Positions 41,481-50,183 of a stretch of 64,000 nt of DNA are shown here, in pieces. The stretch covers positions 62,001-126,000 of the forward strand of contig JAGXGC010000013.1 in NCBI GenBank assembly GCA_024636935.1. The letters run 5' to 3'. The position numbers and the translations under genes are program-made. Source of the DNA: Sideroxydans sp. (GTDB lineage Bacteria; Pseudomonadota; Gammaproteobacteria; Burkholderiales; Gallionellaceae). The first letter of the stretch is position 1; the number at the start of each line of letters is the position of its first letter. The notes under the pieces are model-generated. The model was not told the DNA's origin. It was given only the letters and a program-made list of their open reading frames with translations, and searched no databases.

Positions 41481-42971
41481 ATGTTTGAATCCGCCGAACT
41501 CGGGCACAAATTGGACAAAGCCACCTACGATGCAGAAGTGCCTGTGCTGCGCGAGGCATTGCTTGAAGCGCAGATGGAATTGGCAAAGCAAGCCAAATTC
41601 CCAGTCGTCATACTGATTGGGGGGGTGGATGGCGCGGGTCGCGGTGAGACCGTCAACCTGCTCAACGAATGGATGGATCCGCGCTTTGTTCAGACGCACG
41701 GCATGGGCGATCCTTCCGATGAAGAACTGGACCGTCCGATGATGTGGCGTTTCTGGCGTGAATTGCCGCCAAAAGGGCGCATCGGTATTTTCCTCGGCTC
41801 CTGGTATACCTGGCCCATCCTCAATCGCGTGCGCGGCGTGACCAAAAACGCCGAACTGGATCAAAGTCTGGAACGCGCCAAGAAACTGGAGCAGATGCTG
41901 GTAGACGAGGGTGCGCTGGTACTTAAATTCTGGATGCATCTGTCCAAAGAGAAGCAGGAGAAGCGGCTCAAATCGTTGGAGAAAGACCCAAAGACGCGCT
42001 GGCGTGTGACCAAGCGTGATTGGGAGCACTACACTTTGTACGAAAAATTCAATGCGGTGAATGAACGCGTGATCAGGCATACCAGCACGGCCGATGCACC
42101 GTGGACGATTGTTGAAGGTTATGACGCGCGCTATCGCAGCCTGACGGTCGGCAAGATCATTCTTGGGGCGCTTAAAAAGCGCATGAAGCAGCCTGCCAAG
42201 AAAACGGCTGACGTCACTGCACCGCCGCCGATGCCGTCGATCGACCAGCTCAATGTATTGAAGATGCTGGACCTGAAACAGAAGCTGGAAAAGAAGAAGT
42301 ACGAGAGCGAGTTGGAGAAATACCAAGGCAAGCTCGCCATCATGACCCGCTCGCCCGAGTTCAAGAAGATCACCGTCATCGCCATGTTCGAGGGTAATGA
42401 TGCTGCCGGTAAGGGTGGTGCAGTGCGGCGTATCACCAGTGCACTGGATGCGCGCCAATACAACATCATCCCCATCGCCGCTCCGACCGAAGAAGAACGT
42501 GCACAACCCTATCTGTGGCGTTTCTGGAGGCACGTGCCGCGACGTGGGCGACTCACCATCTTCGATCGCTCATGGTATGGGCGGGTACTGGTCGAACGCG
42601 TGGAGAAGTTCTGTTCGGAAGCCGACTGGATGCGTGCCTACAGTGAGATCAACGATTTCGAATCACAACTCGCGCGCCACAACATCGTGGTGGTCAAGTT
42701 CTGGCTGGCGATAAGCAAGGAAGAGCAGCTACGCCGCTTCAAGGAACGCGAGAAGATCGGCTTCAAACGATTCAAGATCACTGACGAAGACTGGCGCAAC
42801 CGCGATAAATGGGACGCCTACGAACATGCGGTGTGCGACATGGTGGACAGGACCAGCACCGAGATCACACCCTGGACACTGGTCGAAGCCAACGACAAGT
42901 ACTTCGCGCGCATCAAGGTATTGAAGACACTGAGCGACCGCATCGAAGCGGCGCTGAAGAAGGTGAAGTAG
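41481..42971 (+). CDS. pap: Two-domain PPK2-family polyphosphate:AMP phosphotransferase
   Basis: The 496-residue protein contains two fused PPK2 domains. The first (about 40-245) has GGVDGAGRGETV and the second (about 280-490) GNDAAGKGGAVRRI, each followed by a DRSWYGRV-type or equivalent lid. Two-domain class II PPK2 enzymes use polyphosphate to phosphorylate AMP to ADP. In the first domain the P-loop Lys is Arg, a common pattern where the C-terminal domain is the active one. It ends in a hairpin that also contains the stop of the convergent DUF302 gene. Confidence 0.93.
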   Translation: MFESAELGHKLDKATYDAEVPVLREALLEAQMELAKQAKFPVVILIGGVDGAGRGETVNLLNEWMDPRFVQTHGMGDPSDEELDRPMMWRFWRELPPKGRIGIFLGSWYTWPILNRVRGVTKNAELDQSLERAKKLEQMLVDEGALVLKFWMHLSKEKQEKRLKSLEKDPKTRWRVTKRDWEHYTLYEKFNAVNERVIRHTSTADAPWTIVEGYDARYRSLTVGKIILGALKKRMKQPAKKTADVTAPPPMPSIDQLNVLKMLDLKQKLEKKKYESELEKYQGKLAIMTRSPEFKKITVIAMFEGNDAAGKGGAVRRITSALDARQYNIIPIAAPTEEERAQPYLWRFWRHVPRRGRLTIFDRSWYGRVLVERVEKFCSEADWMRAYSEINDFESQLARHNIVVVKFWLAISKEEQLRRFKEREKIGFKRFKITDEDWRNRDKWDAYEHAVCDMVDRTSTEITPWTLVEANDKYFARIKVLKTLSDRIEAALKKVK

Positions 42972-42985
42972 AAGCCTACTTCGCC
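42962..42985. terminator. Hairpin spanning both stop codons of convergent genes
   Basis: GGTGAAGTAG (42962-42971) pairs with CTACTTCGCC (42976-42985), with one G-T wobble, across a 4-nt loop AAGC. The arms hold the TAG of the PPK2 gene and the TAG of the DUF302 gene. There is no T-run, so termination activity is uncertain. Confidence 0.4.
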
Positions 42986-43359
42986 TCGTCGATCATCTGC
43001 ATCGTCTTTTGTTCTACTTCCTGCGCAACCACTGCGAGCGCAGGGTCCTGTGACAGCGAAGAGAGGATGGCTGCAGGTTTGATCATGCCGATGTGTGTCT
43101 TGCCACCTTCGGTATAGACCGAGATGCGGCAGGGCAGCGCCATGTTCAAGCGCATGTCCGCCGCCATCACCTTGGAAGCTTGCAGCGGATTACACACCTC
43201 GAACACCCGGCACTGCGGTTCGAACGCCACGCCTTTGCCGCGCAGCGTATTGCCGATGTCATGCACATGCAGCACGCCGAAGCCGTGCTTCTTCACAGAT
43301 GCTTCTAGATCGGTGGAAGCTTGTTCGAAACTCTTCTCGCTATCAACTATGTGATACAT
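42976..43359 (-). CDS. DUF302 domain protein
   Basis: The 127-residue protein matches the DUF302 family: SFEQASTDLEASVKKHGFGVLHVHD, then FEVCNPLQASKVM and LPCRISVYTEGGKTHIG. The two Cys residues are family-typical. There is no signal peptide, so it is cytoplasmic. The function is unknown. The start overlaps the 3' end of the DUF2288 gene by 17 bp and has AGGAGA in front. Confidence 0.88.
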   Translation of the reverse strand: MYHIVDSEKSFEQASTDLEASVKKHGFGVLHVHDIGNTLRGKGVAFEPQCRVFEVCNPLQASKVMAADMRLNMALPCRISVYTEGGKTHIGMIKPAAILSSLSQDPALAVVAQEVEQKTMQMIDEAK

Positions 43360-43663
43360 CTCGGTTCTCCTGTATTAATACGTAAGGTCTTGCGACCACG
43401 GCCCACACCACAGTATCCGCTTCATGCCAGCTAATTGCTTGCTCGTCGGTGACGCGGGCGATCTGGCCGCCCTCCATCCATTCGGCGATCTGTGCCGCGT
43501 TGTCCACTGCGATCTGGTAAGCCACCTCAACCAAGTCGAGTGCAGGGCTGACGAAAATCGTTGCGCCACTGGCGAAATAGCGCTGCAATTCACGCCACGC
43601 GATCTGTGCCGTCTCAAGATTGATCTGGCCGCGCAGCAGCTTTTCGTCGTTGTCCATCTTCAT
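43343..43663 (-). CDS. DUF2288 domain protein
   Basis: The 106-residue cytoplasmic protein resembles the DUF2288 family: LLRGQINLETAQIAWRELQRYF, SPALDLVEVAYQIAVDN, and the Trp-rich tail WHEADTVVWAVVARPYVLIQE. The function is unknown. The start overlaps the stop of the upstream unknown gene as ATGA, and a second ATG two codons in is also possible. Confidence 0.83.
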   Translation of the reverse strand: MKMDNDEKLLRGQINLETAQIAWRELQRYFASGATIFVSPALDLVEVAYQIAVDNAAQIAEWMEGGQIARVTDEQAISWHEADTVVWAVVARPYVLIQENRDVSHS

Positions 43664-44034
43664 TGCTGTGATTTCCTTACTTCATCCATCGAACTGCGTC
43701 TTTCCAGTTCGTTCCAAATGGCTCGAGCGATGTTCACCCACGCCGATTGGCGCTCAGACAACGCACCTAGCTGGGTCATATAGTTGGGGCCGAATGTCGC
43801 GCTATTGCTCTTGTGCATCAACACTGCCATGCCATACAGCTCGATCTTGACCCGTGCCTGCATATCGCCATTGGCGGCGGCATGGCCATAGCTGTCGAGG
43901 TGACTAAGCACATCGTGAGCAAAAGATTGCACGGACAGAGCATTATTGCTGTCCAGTTGTAAGATCAGGCATTTGCGCTCGATCTCCAACTCAAGCTCAT
44001 GTTCGACCTTGAAAACGATATCTCCACCGAACAT
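43660..44034 (-). CDS. Unrecognised small soluble protein
   Basis: I do not recognise this 124-residue protein. It has no signal peptide or membrane segment, is mildly acidic, and looks mostly helical with an initial beta stretch (GGDIVFKVEHELELEIERKCLILQL, described by its ends). It has a single Cys. It is bracketed by ATGA overlap with the DUF2288 gene and a one-base gap to the gamma-carbonic-anhydrase gene. The tight packing suggests one transcript and perhaps a shared role. Confidence 0.7.
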   Translation of the reverse strand: MFGGDIVFKVEHELELEIERKCLILQLDSNNALSVQSFAHDVLSHLDSYGHAAANGDMQARVKIELYGMAVLMHKSNSATFGPNYMTQLGALSERQSAWVNIARAIWNELERRSSMDEVRKSQQ

Positions 44035-44035
44035 C

Positions 44036-44575
44036 TCAGCAAGCCTCGCTTTTCAGATAATTGTCTTTCACGCGCATGTAATGCTCAGCGGAATAGCGCA
44101 GGTATTTGATCTCATCCTCGGTCAGCGCACGCACAGCCTTGGCCGGGCGCCCCATGTACAACATGCCGCCTTCCAGCGTCTTGCCGGGTGAGATCAAACT
44201 GCCCGCACCCACCATCACATGGTCGGGGATCACCACATCGTCCATGATGATCGAACCCATACCGATCAGACACTCATTGCCGATGGTGCAGCCATGCAGG
44301 ATCACCGAATGGCCGATGGTCACATGGTCGCCGATGATGAGCGGGGAGCCTTCAGGTTTATCGGGTGTCTTGTGCGACACATGGCACATGCTCAGATCCT
44401 GCACGTTCGAGCCGCGCCCAATCACGATGCGGTTCACATCGCCGCGCAACACCGTGTTGCACCAGATAGAGGAGTCATCACCGATGGTCACATCACCGAT
44501 GACCTGACAGGAAGGATGCAGGTAGATCTTGTCGCCGATAACGGGGTTGGTATCTAGGTAGTTTGATATGGGCAT
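44036..44575 (-). CDS. Gamma carbonic anhydrase-like hexapeptide-repeat protein
   Basis: The 179-residue protein is a left-handed beta helix made of hexapeptide repeats (VIGDVTIGDDSSIWCNTVLRGD and further turns). The three metal histidines are present in CHVSH and in GHSVILHG, so it may bind zinc or iron. It is close to the YrdA/PaaY group; whether it acts as carbonic anhydrase or in another hydratase or thioesterase role cannot be read from sequence. It is one base upstream of the unknown gene. Confidence 0.88.
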   Translation of the reverse strand: MPISNYLDTNPVIGDKIYLHPSCQVIGDVTIGDDSSIWCNTVLRGDVNRIVIGRGSNVQDLSMCHVSHKTPDKPEGSPLIIGDHVTIGHSVILHGCTIGNECLIGMGSIIMDDVVIPDHVMVGAGSLISPGKTLEGGMLYMGRPAKAVRALTEDEIKYLRYSAEHYMRVKDNYLKSEAC

Positions 44576-44585
44576 TGCAAAAAGC

Positions 44586-45113
44586 TCACACGAAATTCAG
44601 CTCGACGAAGAATTCATGTCCGTTCATGTTCACCGGTAACAGCATCGTCTGTCCGCCATGATGATGTTCGATCTCATGCCCATCGCCATGCATCATCTGC
44701 GGCGTTTGCATATCGAACTCCATGCCCTTCTCGGACAGGATGCGCTTGGCACTGCCTGCCAGCATGTTGGAAAGCTCACCCGCCAGACCCGCCGCGTCCT
44801 TGTCGATAGCCGTGATCCCTTCGCCGAAGAGCTTGCACGATATCTCGTTCAGCGCGGGCATCGGCAGGGTGATTGCCACGCTGCCGCGCGCTTCAATGGC
44901 ATTCATGCCTATCAAGGCAGAGACGCCGCTTTGCACAGTATTCTTGGGTTTGGGGAACGGCGCACCCATCACAACCTTGGTGCACATCATCGTTTCGAAG
45001 ATCGTATGCAGCGAATCGATCAGCGCATTGAGAATGACGGTATCCCGTTGGGCACCCTCATTGAGCGGCTTAACTTTCTTGGTGGATTTCTTCGCGCGTG
45101 GTTTTGCTTCCAT
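44586..45113 (-). CDS. CheX/CheC-like chemotaxis phosphatase-type protein
   Basis: The 175-residue protein has a basic N-terminal tail (MEAKPRAKKSTKKVK), then a CheX-like core with NALIDSLHTIFETMM, EARGSVAITLPM and the phosphatase-type helix GLAGELSNMLAGSAKRILSE. CheX proteins remove phosphate from CheY. A His-rich loop (GDGHEIEHHHGGQ) near the C-terminus is unusual and could bind metal. The start is decided by GGGAGG at 6 bp before the ATG at 45113; a longer start at 45140 is possible. No cheY lies next to it. Confidence 0.8.
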   Translation of the reverse strand: MEAKPRAKKSTKKVKPLNEGAQRDTVILNALIDSLHTIFETMMCTKVVMGAPFPKPKNTVQSGVSALIGMNAIEARGSVAITLPMPALNEISCKLFGEGITAIDKDAAGLAGELSNMLAGSAKRILSEKGMEFDMQTPQMMHGDGHEIEHHHGGQTMLLPVNMNGHEFFVELNFV

Positions 45114-45198
45114 CTCGTCCTCCCGAAACTGAACGGACATTGTAAAGCTCTGACGCGCAGGCACCAGCAGAAATTGCCTAATAGCGGTGAAAGTTTTG

Positions 45199-46296
45199 TT
45201 ACTGACTGGTGTTGCTGAACAACACCGGGCCGCGCGGTGGCCCGCGCCAATATTGGGGCGGCACTTCAACTTGCGCGCCCAGCTTCGCCGCTGCATGCCA
45301 AGGCCAGCGCGGGTCGTAGAGCATGCCGCGACCGATCGCCACCATGTCGGCGCGGCCCTCGGCGATGATGGCTTCTGCCTGTTCCGGCTCGGTGATCAAT
45401 CCCACCGCGATGGTCGGCAAGCCGGTCTCAAGCTTGATGCGCTCGGCGAACGCCACCTGATAGCTCGGTATCAGCGGGATCTGTTGCTGTGGTGATAAGC
45501 CACCACTCGATACATGGATGAAATCGCAAGCGCGTTTCTTCAACTCATGCGCCAACACCACGCTCTGTTCAACATCCCAACCGCCAGCCACCCAATCCGA
45601 AGCCGAGATACGGATGCCCACCGTCATCTCCGGCACCGTCGCACGCACCGCGTCGAACACCGCCAGTGGGAAGCGCATGCGGTTTTCCAGCGAACCACCG
45701 TACTCGTCGGTACGCGTATTGGTCAGCGGAGAAAGGAACTCGTGCAACAGATAACCATGCGCCGCATGCACCTCGATCGCATCCAGCCCTATGCGCTGTG
45801 CACGTAGCGCGGCAGCCACCCAAGCCTCCTTGATGCACTGCATGCCCGCTTCATCCAGCGTCTGCGCCGGGCGATCTGTAGCATTGAATGATGAAACGGA
45901 CGGTGCCACCGTCTGCCAACCGCCTTCATCCAGCCCAAGTTGCTTGCCACCTTTCCAAGCCAAGTCGCAAGAAGCCTTGCGTCCGGCATGTGCCAACTGG
46001 ATGGCGATAGGCATAGAAGAATACTGGCGCACCGCATCCAGCATGCGCTTCAGCGCCACCTCATTTTCATCCGACCACAACCCAAGGTCAGCGAACGAAA
46101 TGCGTCCCTCAGGTGAAACAGCCGACGCCTCGATGATCAGCAAGCCCGCACCCGAATGCGATAGCGTGCCGTAATGCATCACATGCCAATCGGTCGCACT
46201 GCCATCCACCGCAGAGTATTGGCACATCGGCGGGATGACGATGCGGTTGGCGAGTTGGAGTTTGCCTAGGGAGAAAGGGGTGAAGAGTTGGCTCAT
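45199..46296 (-). CDS. NADH:flavin oxidoreductase / Old Yellow Enzyme family (YqjM/XenA type)
   Basis: The 365-residue protein is an FMN-dependent TIM barrel ene-reductase. It opens LFTPFSLGKLQLANRIVIPPMCQYSA (start and end given as the family pattern); the Cys in PPMCQY is the YqjM/XenA-type active-site residue. QLAHAGRKAS, EVHAAHGYLLHEFLSP and NTRTDEYGGSLENR are also present. These enzymes reduce activated C=C bonds. It is 33 bp downstream of the GIY-YIG gene and 85 bp upstream of the CheX-like gene. Confidence 0.9.
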   Translation of the reverse strand: MSQLFTPFSLGKLQLANRIVIPPMCQYSAVDGSATDWHVMHYGTLSHSGAGLLIIEASAVSPEGRISFADLGLWSDENEVALKRMLDAVRQYSSMPIAIQLAHAGRKASCDLAWKGGKQLGLDEGGWQTVAPSVSSFNATDRPAQTLDEAGMQCIKEAWVAAALRAQRIGLDAIEVHAAHGYLLHEFLSPLTNTRTDEYGGSLENRMRFPLAVFDAVRATVPEMTVGIRISASDWVAGGWDVEQSVVLAHELKKRACDFIHVSSGGLSPQQQIPLIPSYQVAFAERIKLETGLPTIAVGLITEPEQAEAIIAEGRADMVAIGRGMLYDPRWPWHAAAKLGAQVEVPPQYWRGPPRGPVLFSNTSQ

Positions 46297-46329
46297 GATG
46301 AAATCAACATTGGATACATTACGAAAATG

Positions 46330-47181
46330 TCAGTTTTCTTCAATTTCTTTTAACGTCTTTCCATTAGCATCTTTCCAAGCAAGTGGGCCTGCAGCATTCC
46401 CTCCGTGCACAACTGCTGCCGCCGCACTCGGGCTAGAAAACTCAACGTCTTTAGTAAAAATGTACAAGTCACCCTGTTCAACAAGACTGCCATTTTCTAC
46501 AAGCTGATTACGCAAAGTGATTATCCAAGGTCCATTGGTTTTAGCAGACTCTCGAAGTTGTTTAACTGCTGTTGAGTCCTTGAATATGACGAAACCATTT
46601 GGAGTGCGCGTTCCAGTTGCTGTTGCACCTTTCATTTTGCAGGTTAGTATAAGTGGCACGTCTTCTGGTTGTACGGCAGCAACGAGGGGTGATAGCAGCT
46701 CAGACCCAAGTACAGGAAGTAACTGTGAAATACGGTAAAGAAAAACTTCCATGTCATTCAAATCGGATTCTGGCAGTCGTGAACCGCTATTCTGGCTATT
46801 AGAAATGATGTATCTACCTACACTGGTAGAGATTTGAATAAGTCGCCCTTCAAGATACCGAATGTGCGATTTGGTCAGATTTTCATCTTTGCTCACAAAG
46901 GCAACGGCAGCATTCCAGAAGTCTTTTGATTTGTGCTGTTTGATTCGATCTGCAACAGATTCGGCTTCGCCGATATATGCCATTGGTTTGCCACTTTCAG
47001 TATCCGTGCCAAGCAAGATATAAACGCCTGGATTGAAAAGCTCCTCGCGAGCAATAAAGTGATCTAACTCAGAACGGGGTGCCGCAACGGCCTTTCCAGA
47101 CCAATTAGAAATCTCGGCAGTTCGCACGCTTTTCGCATCACCAAAAGGCAGGAAGAGCTTGATGGTCGCAGACTTATTCAT
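46330..47181 (-). CDS. GIY-YIG nuclease-like / DUF4357 protein
   Basis: The 283-residue protein has a GIY-YIG-type domain (about 50-135): [10 protein letters not shown]...[15 protein letters not shown], with the conserved Arg. It ends in a DUF4357 segment (about 215-283) with the pattern [17 protein letters not shown]. Such pairings are widespread in accessory genes, often near restriction or defence loci; the function is unknown. The base composition is visibly more AT-rich than its neighbours. Its ATG overlaps the pyrC stop (ATGA), so it is read from the pyrC transcript. Confidence 0.85.
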   Translation of the reverse strand: MNKSATIKLFLPFGDAKSVRTAEISNWSGKAVAAPRSELDHFIAREELFNPGVYILLGTDTESGKPMAYIGEAESVADRIKQHKSKDFWNAAVAFVSKDENLTKSHIRYLEGRLIQISTSVGRYIISNSQNSGSRLPESDLNDMEVFLYRISQLLPVLGSELLSPLVAAVQPEDVPLILTCKMKGATATGTRTPNGFVIFKDSTAVKQLRESAKTNGPWIITLRNQLVENGSLVEQGDLYIFTKDVEFSSPSAAAAVVHGGNAAGPLAWKDANGKTLKEIEEN

Positions 47182-48209
47182 AGCAGCTTCCACTTCATCT
47201 TCTCGCCTGACCTTAGTGGCACGAGCTGATGCTCCCCAAACCCCACCGAAGCAGGTAATTGCCATTCCTCTTTGCGCAACGTGACCTTGTCAGTATTACG
47301 CGGCAACCCGTAGTAATCCGCGCCATAGAAACTGGCGAACCCTTCCAGCTTATCCAGCGCGCCCGCGTTCTCGAACGCTTCGGCATATAGCTCGATGGCT
47401 GAATGGGCGGAGTAGCAACCGGCGCAGCCGCAGGCGTTCTCTTTTGTGTGTTGGGCGTGCGGGGCGCTGTCGGTGCCGAGGAAGAATTTCTTGCTGCCGC
47501 TGGTGGCGGCTTTCACCAAGGCTTCGCGGTGCGTCTCGCGCTTGAGGATCGGCAGGCAGTAATAGTGCGGGCGGATGCCGCCGACTAGCATGGCGTTGCG
47601 GTTATAGAGCAGGTGCTGCGGGGTGAGGGTAGCGGCGATGGTGTCCGGCGCGCTCGTCACGAATTCGGCGGCGTCTTTGGTGGTGATGTGTTCGAACACC
47701 ACGCGCAGCTCGGGCAGGTCTTTCAGCAGCGGTTGCATCACGCGTTCGATGAACACGGCTTCGCGATCGAAGATGTCGATGTCGGGGCTGGTCACTTCGC
47801 CGTGCACCAGTAGCGGAATTCCGCAACGCTGCATTTCTTCCAGTGCGGCATAGGTCTTGCGCAGGTCGGTCACGCCCGCATCGGAGTTGGTGGTGGCGCC
47901 GGCTGGGTACAGCTTCACCGCATGCACCACACCGCTGGCCTTGGCTTTTTTGATCTCGTCGGCAGAGGTGATGTCCGTCAGGTACAGCGTCATCAGCGGC
48001 TCGAACTTCATGCCTGTTGGTAGCGCTTTCAGGATGCGCTCGCGGTAGGCCACGGCCTGTTCGGTGGTGGTAACCGGCGGGCGCAGGTTGGGCATGACGA
48101 TGGCGCGGGCGAACTGGCGCGCGGTGTCGGGCAGGACGGAGGCCATCAGCGCGTCGTCGCGCAGGTGCAGGTGCCAGTCGTCGGGGCGGGTGATCGTGAG
48201 TTGTTGCAT
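47178..48209 (-). CDS. pyrC: Dihydroorotase (active, class II type)
   Basis: PyrC cyclises carbamoyl aspartate to dihydroorotate. The 343-residue protein resembles E. coli Pyr[15 protein letters not shown] carries the metal histidines at residues 13 and 15, [18 protein letters not shown] holds the carboxylated Lys, and it ends with GEKMKWKLL. It therefore supplies the activity missing from PyrC' at 19.9-21.1 kb. The ATG at 48209 agrees with the family length; a longer in-frame start is unsupported. Confidence 0.96.
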   Translation of the reverse strand: MQQLTITRPDDWHLHLRDDALMASVLPDTARQFARAIVMPNLRPPVTTTEQAVAYRERILKALPTGMKFEPLMTLYLTDITSADEIKKAKASGVVHAVKLYPAGATTNSDAGVTDLRKTYAALEEMQRCGIPLLVHGEVTSPDIDIFDREAVFIERVMQPLLKDLPELRVVFEHITTKDAAEFVTSAPDTIAATLTPQHLLYNRNAMLVGGIRPHYYCLPILKRETHREALVKAATSGSKKFFLGTDSAPHAQHTKENACGCAGCYSAHSAIELYAEAFENAGALDKLEGFASFYGADYYGLPRNTDKVTLRKEEWQLPASVGFGEHQLVPLRSGEKMKWKLL

Positions 48210-48336
48210 GGGGGTTCCCGGCTCAGTGGAGTGATGGCGGGATTGTAGCAAAGGCCGACTGACTGTCGGACTTTGTACACTGTGACCGGAAAGCCGGAAG
48301 CGACCGTTCTGGATCAGCCGGCTGCCCGCGCGGGGG

Positions 48337-49971
48337 TCACACCTTGAAGCGGCCGATGGCGGCTTCAAGGTCATCCGCCAGCGAGCCCAGATGGCGTATG
48401 TCGGCCGCGGTCTGTTCGATGTCACTGTGGTTCGCCTCGGCCATCTGTGCGATGCGTTCCACATGTTGCGCGACCTGGCCGCTGACCTGGCTCTGTTCGC
48501 GTACGACGGTAGCAATATCGTTCACGCCGCTGCTGGCCTCGTTGACCGACTGGCCGGCTTGCTCAAGCATGATGGTGACGCGATCGATATGTTCCAGCGT
48601 CGCATGCAGCGAAGCCAGACCACGTTCGATGGATTCTTCAGCGCTTTCGGCCTTGCTGCTCAAACCGGAGGTCACGCCGTCGATCTCTCCGGCAGAACTG
48701 GAGGATTTCTCGGCCAGCTTGCGCACTTCGTCGGCGACCACCGCGAAGCCGCGTCCCTGTTCGCCGGCGCGCGCAGCCTCGATGGCGGCATTCAGCGCCA
48801 GCAGGTTGGTCTGGTCGGCGATGTCCCTGACCTGCTGGGTCATGCCCGCGATGTCATGGGTGCTTTGCACGAAGTCTTTGACCGAGGCAGCGACCTGTCG
48901 CACCGTCTCTTCGATCTGGCGGACCTCCCGTATCATCTCGGCCGCACTGTCGTTGCCTTCGCGGGTGCGCGCCAGGCTCTCACCCGACAACCTGCGTACT
49001 TCCTCGGTGCTGTCGGCGACCGATGTGATGCTGACAGTCATCTGCTCGACAGCTGCGGCAGTCGAGGACGCCGCTTCGCTCTGTGCCATTGAACCTTCGG
49101 TTATCTTCCCGGATATCACCGCCAGTTTCGTTGAGGTGCGCATCACATCCTGAGCGCCTGCGTGCACCCGGCGCAATGCTTCGGCCATGCTGTCCATCAG
49201 CGCATCGAATGCACGCGAGATCTGCCCGATCTCGTCGTTGCCGGTCACTGGCGCGCGTTGTGTAAGGTCGCCAGTGGACTGGATCTTCAGCATGACCTGC
49301 TGCAGATCCCTGACCGGGCGGGTCACACGATTGATAACCGCGCCGACGACGAAGAACAGTACGACCTGGATGAACGCCTGCGCGATCCACAGCACGATGT
49401 TGGCGCGCGAGATAAATTCATATTCATGGGACACATCGGCGACCAAGCTGATCGCACCGTTGATAGATCCTTCCGGCACTACGTGGCACTGTAAGCAGTT
49501 CACGCCACCGTGATCCTTGCTGGCTGCGAATGGCACGACCATGCGTAGCGTCGATTGATCCCCCTCACGCTTGAGCGCTCCAACCTGCATCCCGGCGCCA
49601 GACAGCGCGGCCTTGTCCATGTCGTCCTTTGGTTGCTCGCTTGCAGCACCTTGGCCGAACTGGTCTTGCACCGGCTTGCCGCGGATCATGCGCAGTTCGG
49701 ACAGATTCAGTTGCTTGTCGCGCAGCACTCCTTCGAGCACCTGCTTGCGTCGCGCGGGATCGACGATCTCGCCGTTGAGCATCAGCGCATTCATGCCGCG
49801 GAACGCAACCTCGGCAGTCAAAGCAGTCTTTTGTTTTACTTCGTCAAGCATGCGTTCCTCGAACCAGCCGAACGCGAAGTGCTGGCCGGTCAGCAGGATC
49901 AGCATCAGGATCAGTTGCACCGGAATCTGCAGCTTGTTTTTCAGCGATAAATCATCCCACCACTTGTTCAT
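48337..49971 (-). CDS. Methyl-accepting chemotaxis protein with a periplasmic c-type haem motif
   Basis: The 544-residue chemoreceptor has TM1 (about 18-36), a periplasmic sensor region, and TM2 (about 191-215). HAMP follows, then the signalling domain, whose hairpin tip (376-430) includes [21 protein letters not shown]. The sensor region carries CLQCH at residues 159-163, a CxxCH c-type haem attachment motif right before TM2. The sensor's other part looks like a DUF3365/Tll0287-type haem domain. It probably senses redox or a ligand through haem, but this is inference. The ATG follows GGAGGAG. It ends GRFKV, with no NWETF-type tail. Confidence 0.92.
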   Translation of the reverse strand: MNKWWDDLSLKNKLQIPVQLILMLILLTGQHFAFGWFEERMLDEVKQKTALTAEVAFRGMNALMLNGEIVDPARRKQVLEGVLRDKQLNLSELRMIRGKPVQDQFGQGAASEQPKDDMDKAALSGAGMQVGALKREGDQSTLRMVVPFAASKDHGGVNCLQCHVVPEGSINGAISLVADVSHEYEFISRANIVLWIAQAFIQVVLFFVVGAVINRVTRPVRDLQQVMLKIQSTGDLTQRAPVTGNDEIGQISRAFDALMDSMAEALRRVHAGAQDVMRTSTKLAVISGKITEGSMAQSEAASSTAAAVEQMTVSITSVADSTEEVRRLSGESLARTREGNDSAAEMIREVRQIEETVRQVAASVKDFVQSTHDIAGMTQQVRDIADQTNLLALNAAIEAARAGEQGRGFAVVADEVRKLAEKSSSSAGEIDGVTSGLSSKAESAEESIERGLASLHATLEHIDRVTIMLEQAGQSVNEASSGVNDIATVVREQSQVSGQVAQHVERIAQMAEANHSDIEQTAADIRHLGSLADDLEAAIGRFKV

Positions 49972-50183
49972 GTTTCTTCTCCTCCGTTTACTTTTATATC
50001 TATTTAGCTTGGCCCTTGTATTCGGACCATTTGTCTCGCGCTTTAGGTCTGACCCCTGCATCGGGGCCAGATTCATGATTGCAAAAGTGTGCGAGTAAAG
50101 CGCAGCGGAGGTCAGTCAGTCAAGTCACGGAGCGTGATGACGCAGCTCTCCCAGCCGTGCGGGGTGCACGCATGAGGTGATAC

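Noticed and set aside
41442-42533. 363-codon open frame on the minus strand
   Set aside because: Antisense to the PPK2 gene, with no recognisable domain; treated as a shadow frame.
49972-50183. Largest gap, between the RND pump and the chemoreceptor
   Set aside because: Short inverted repeats such as TCACG/CGTGA exist but none has a T-run or coding potential; nothing can be called.
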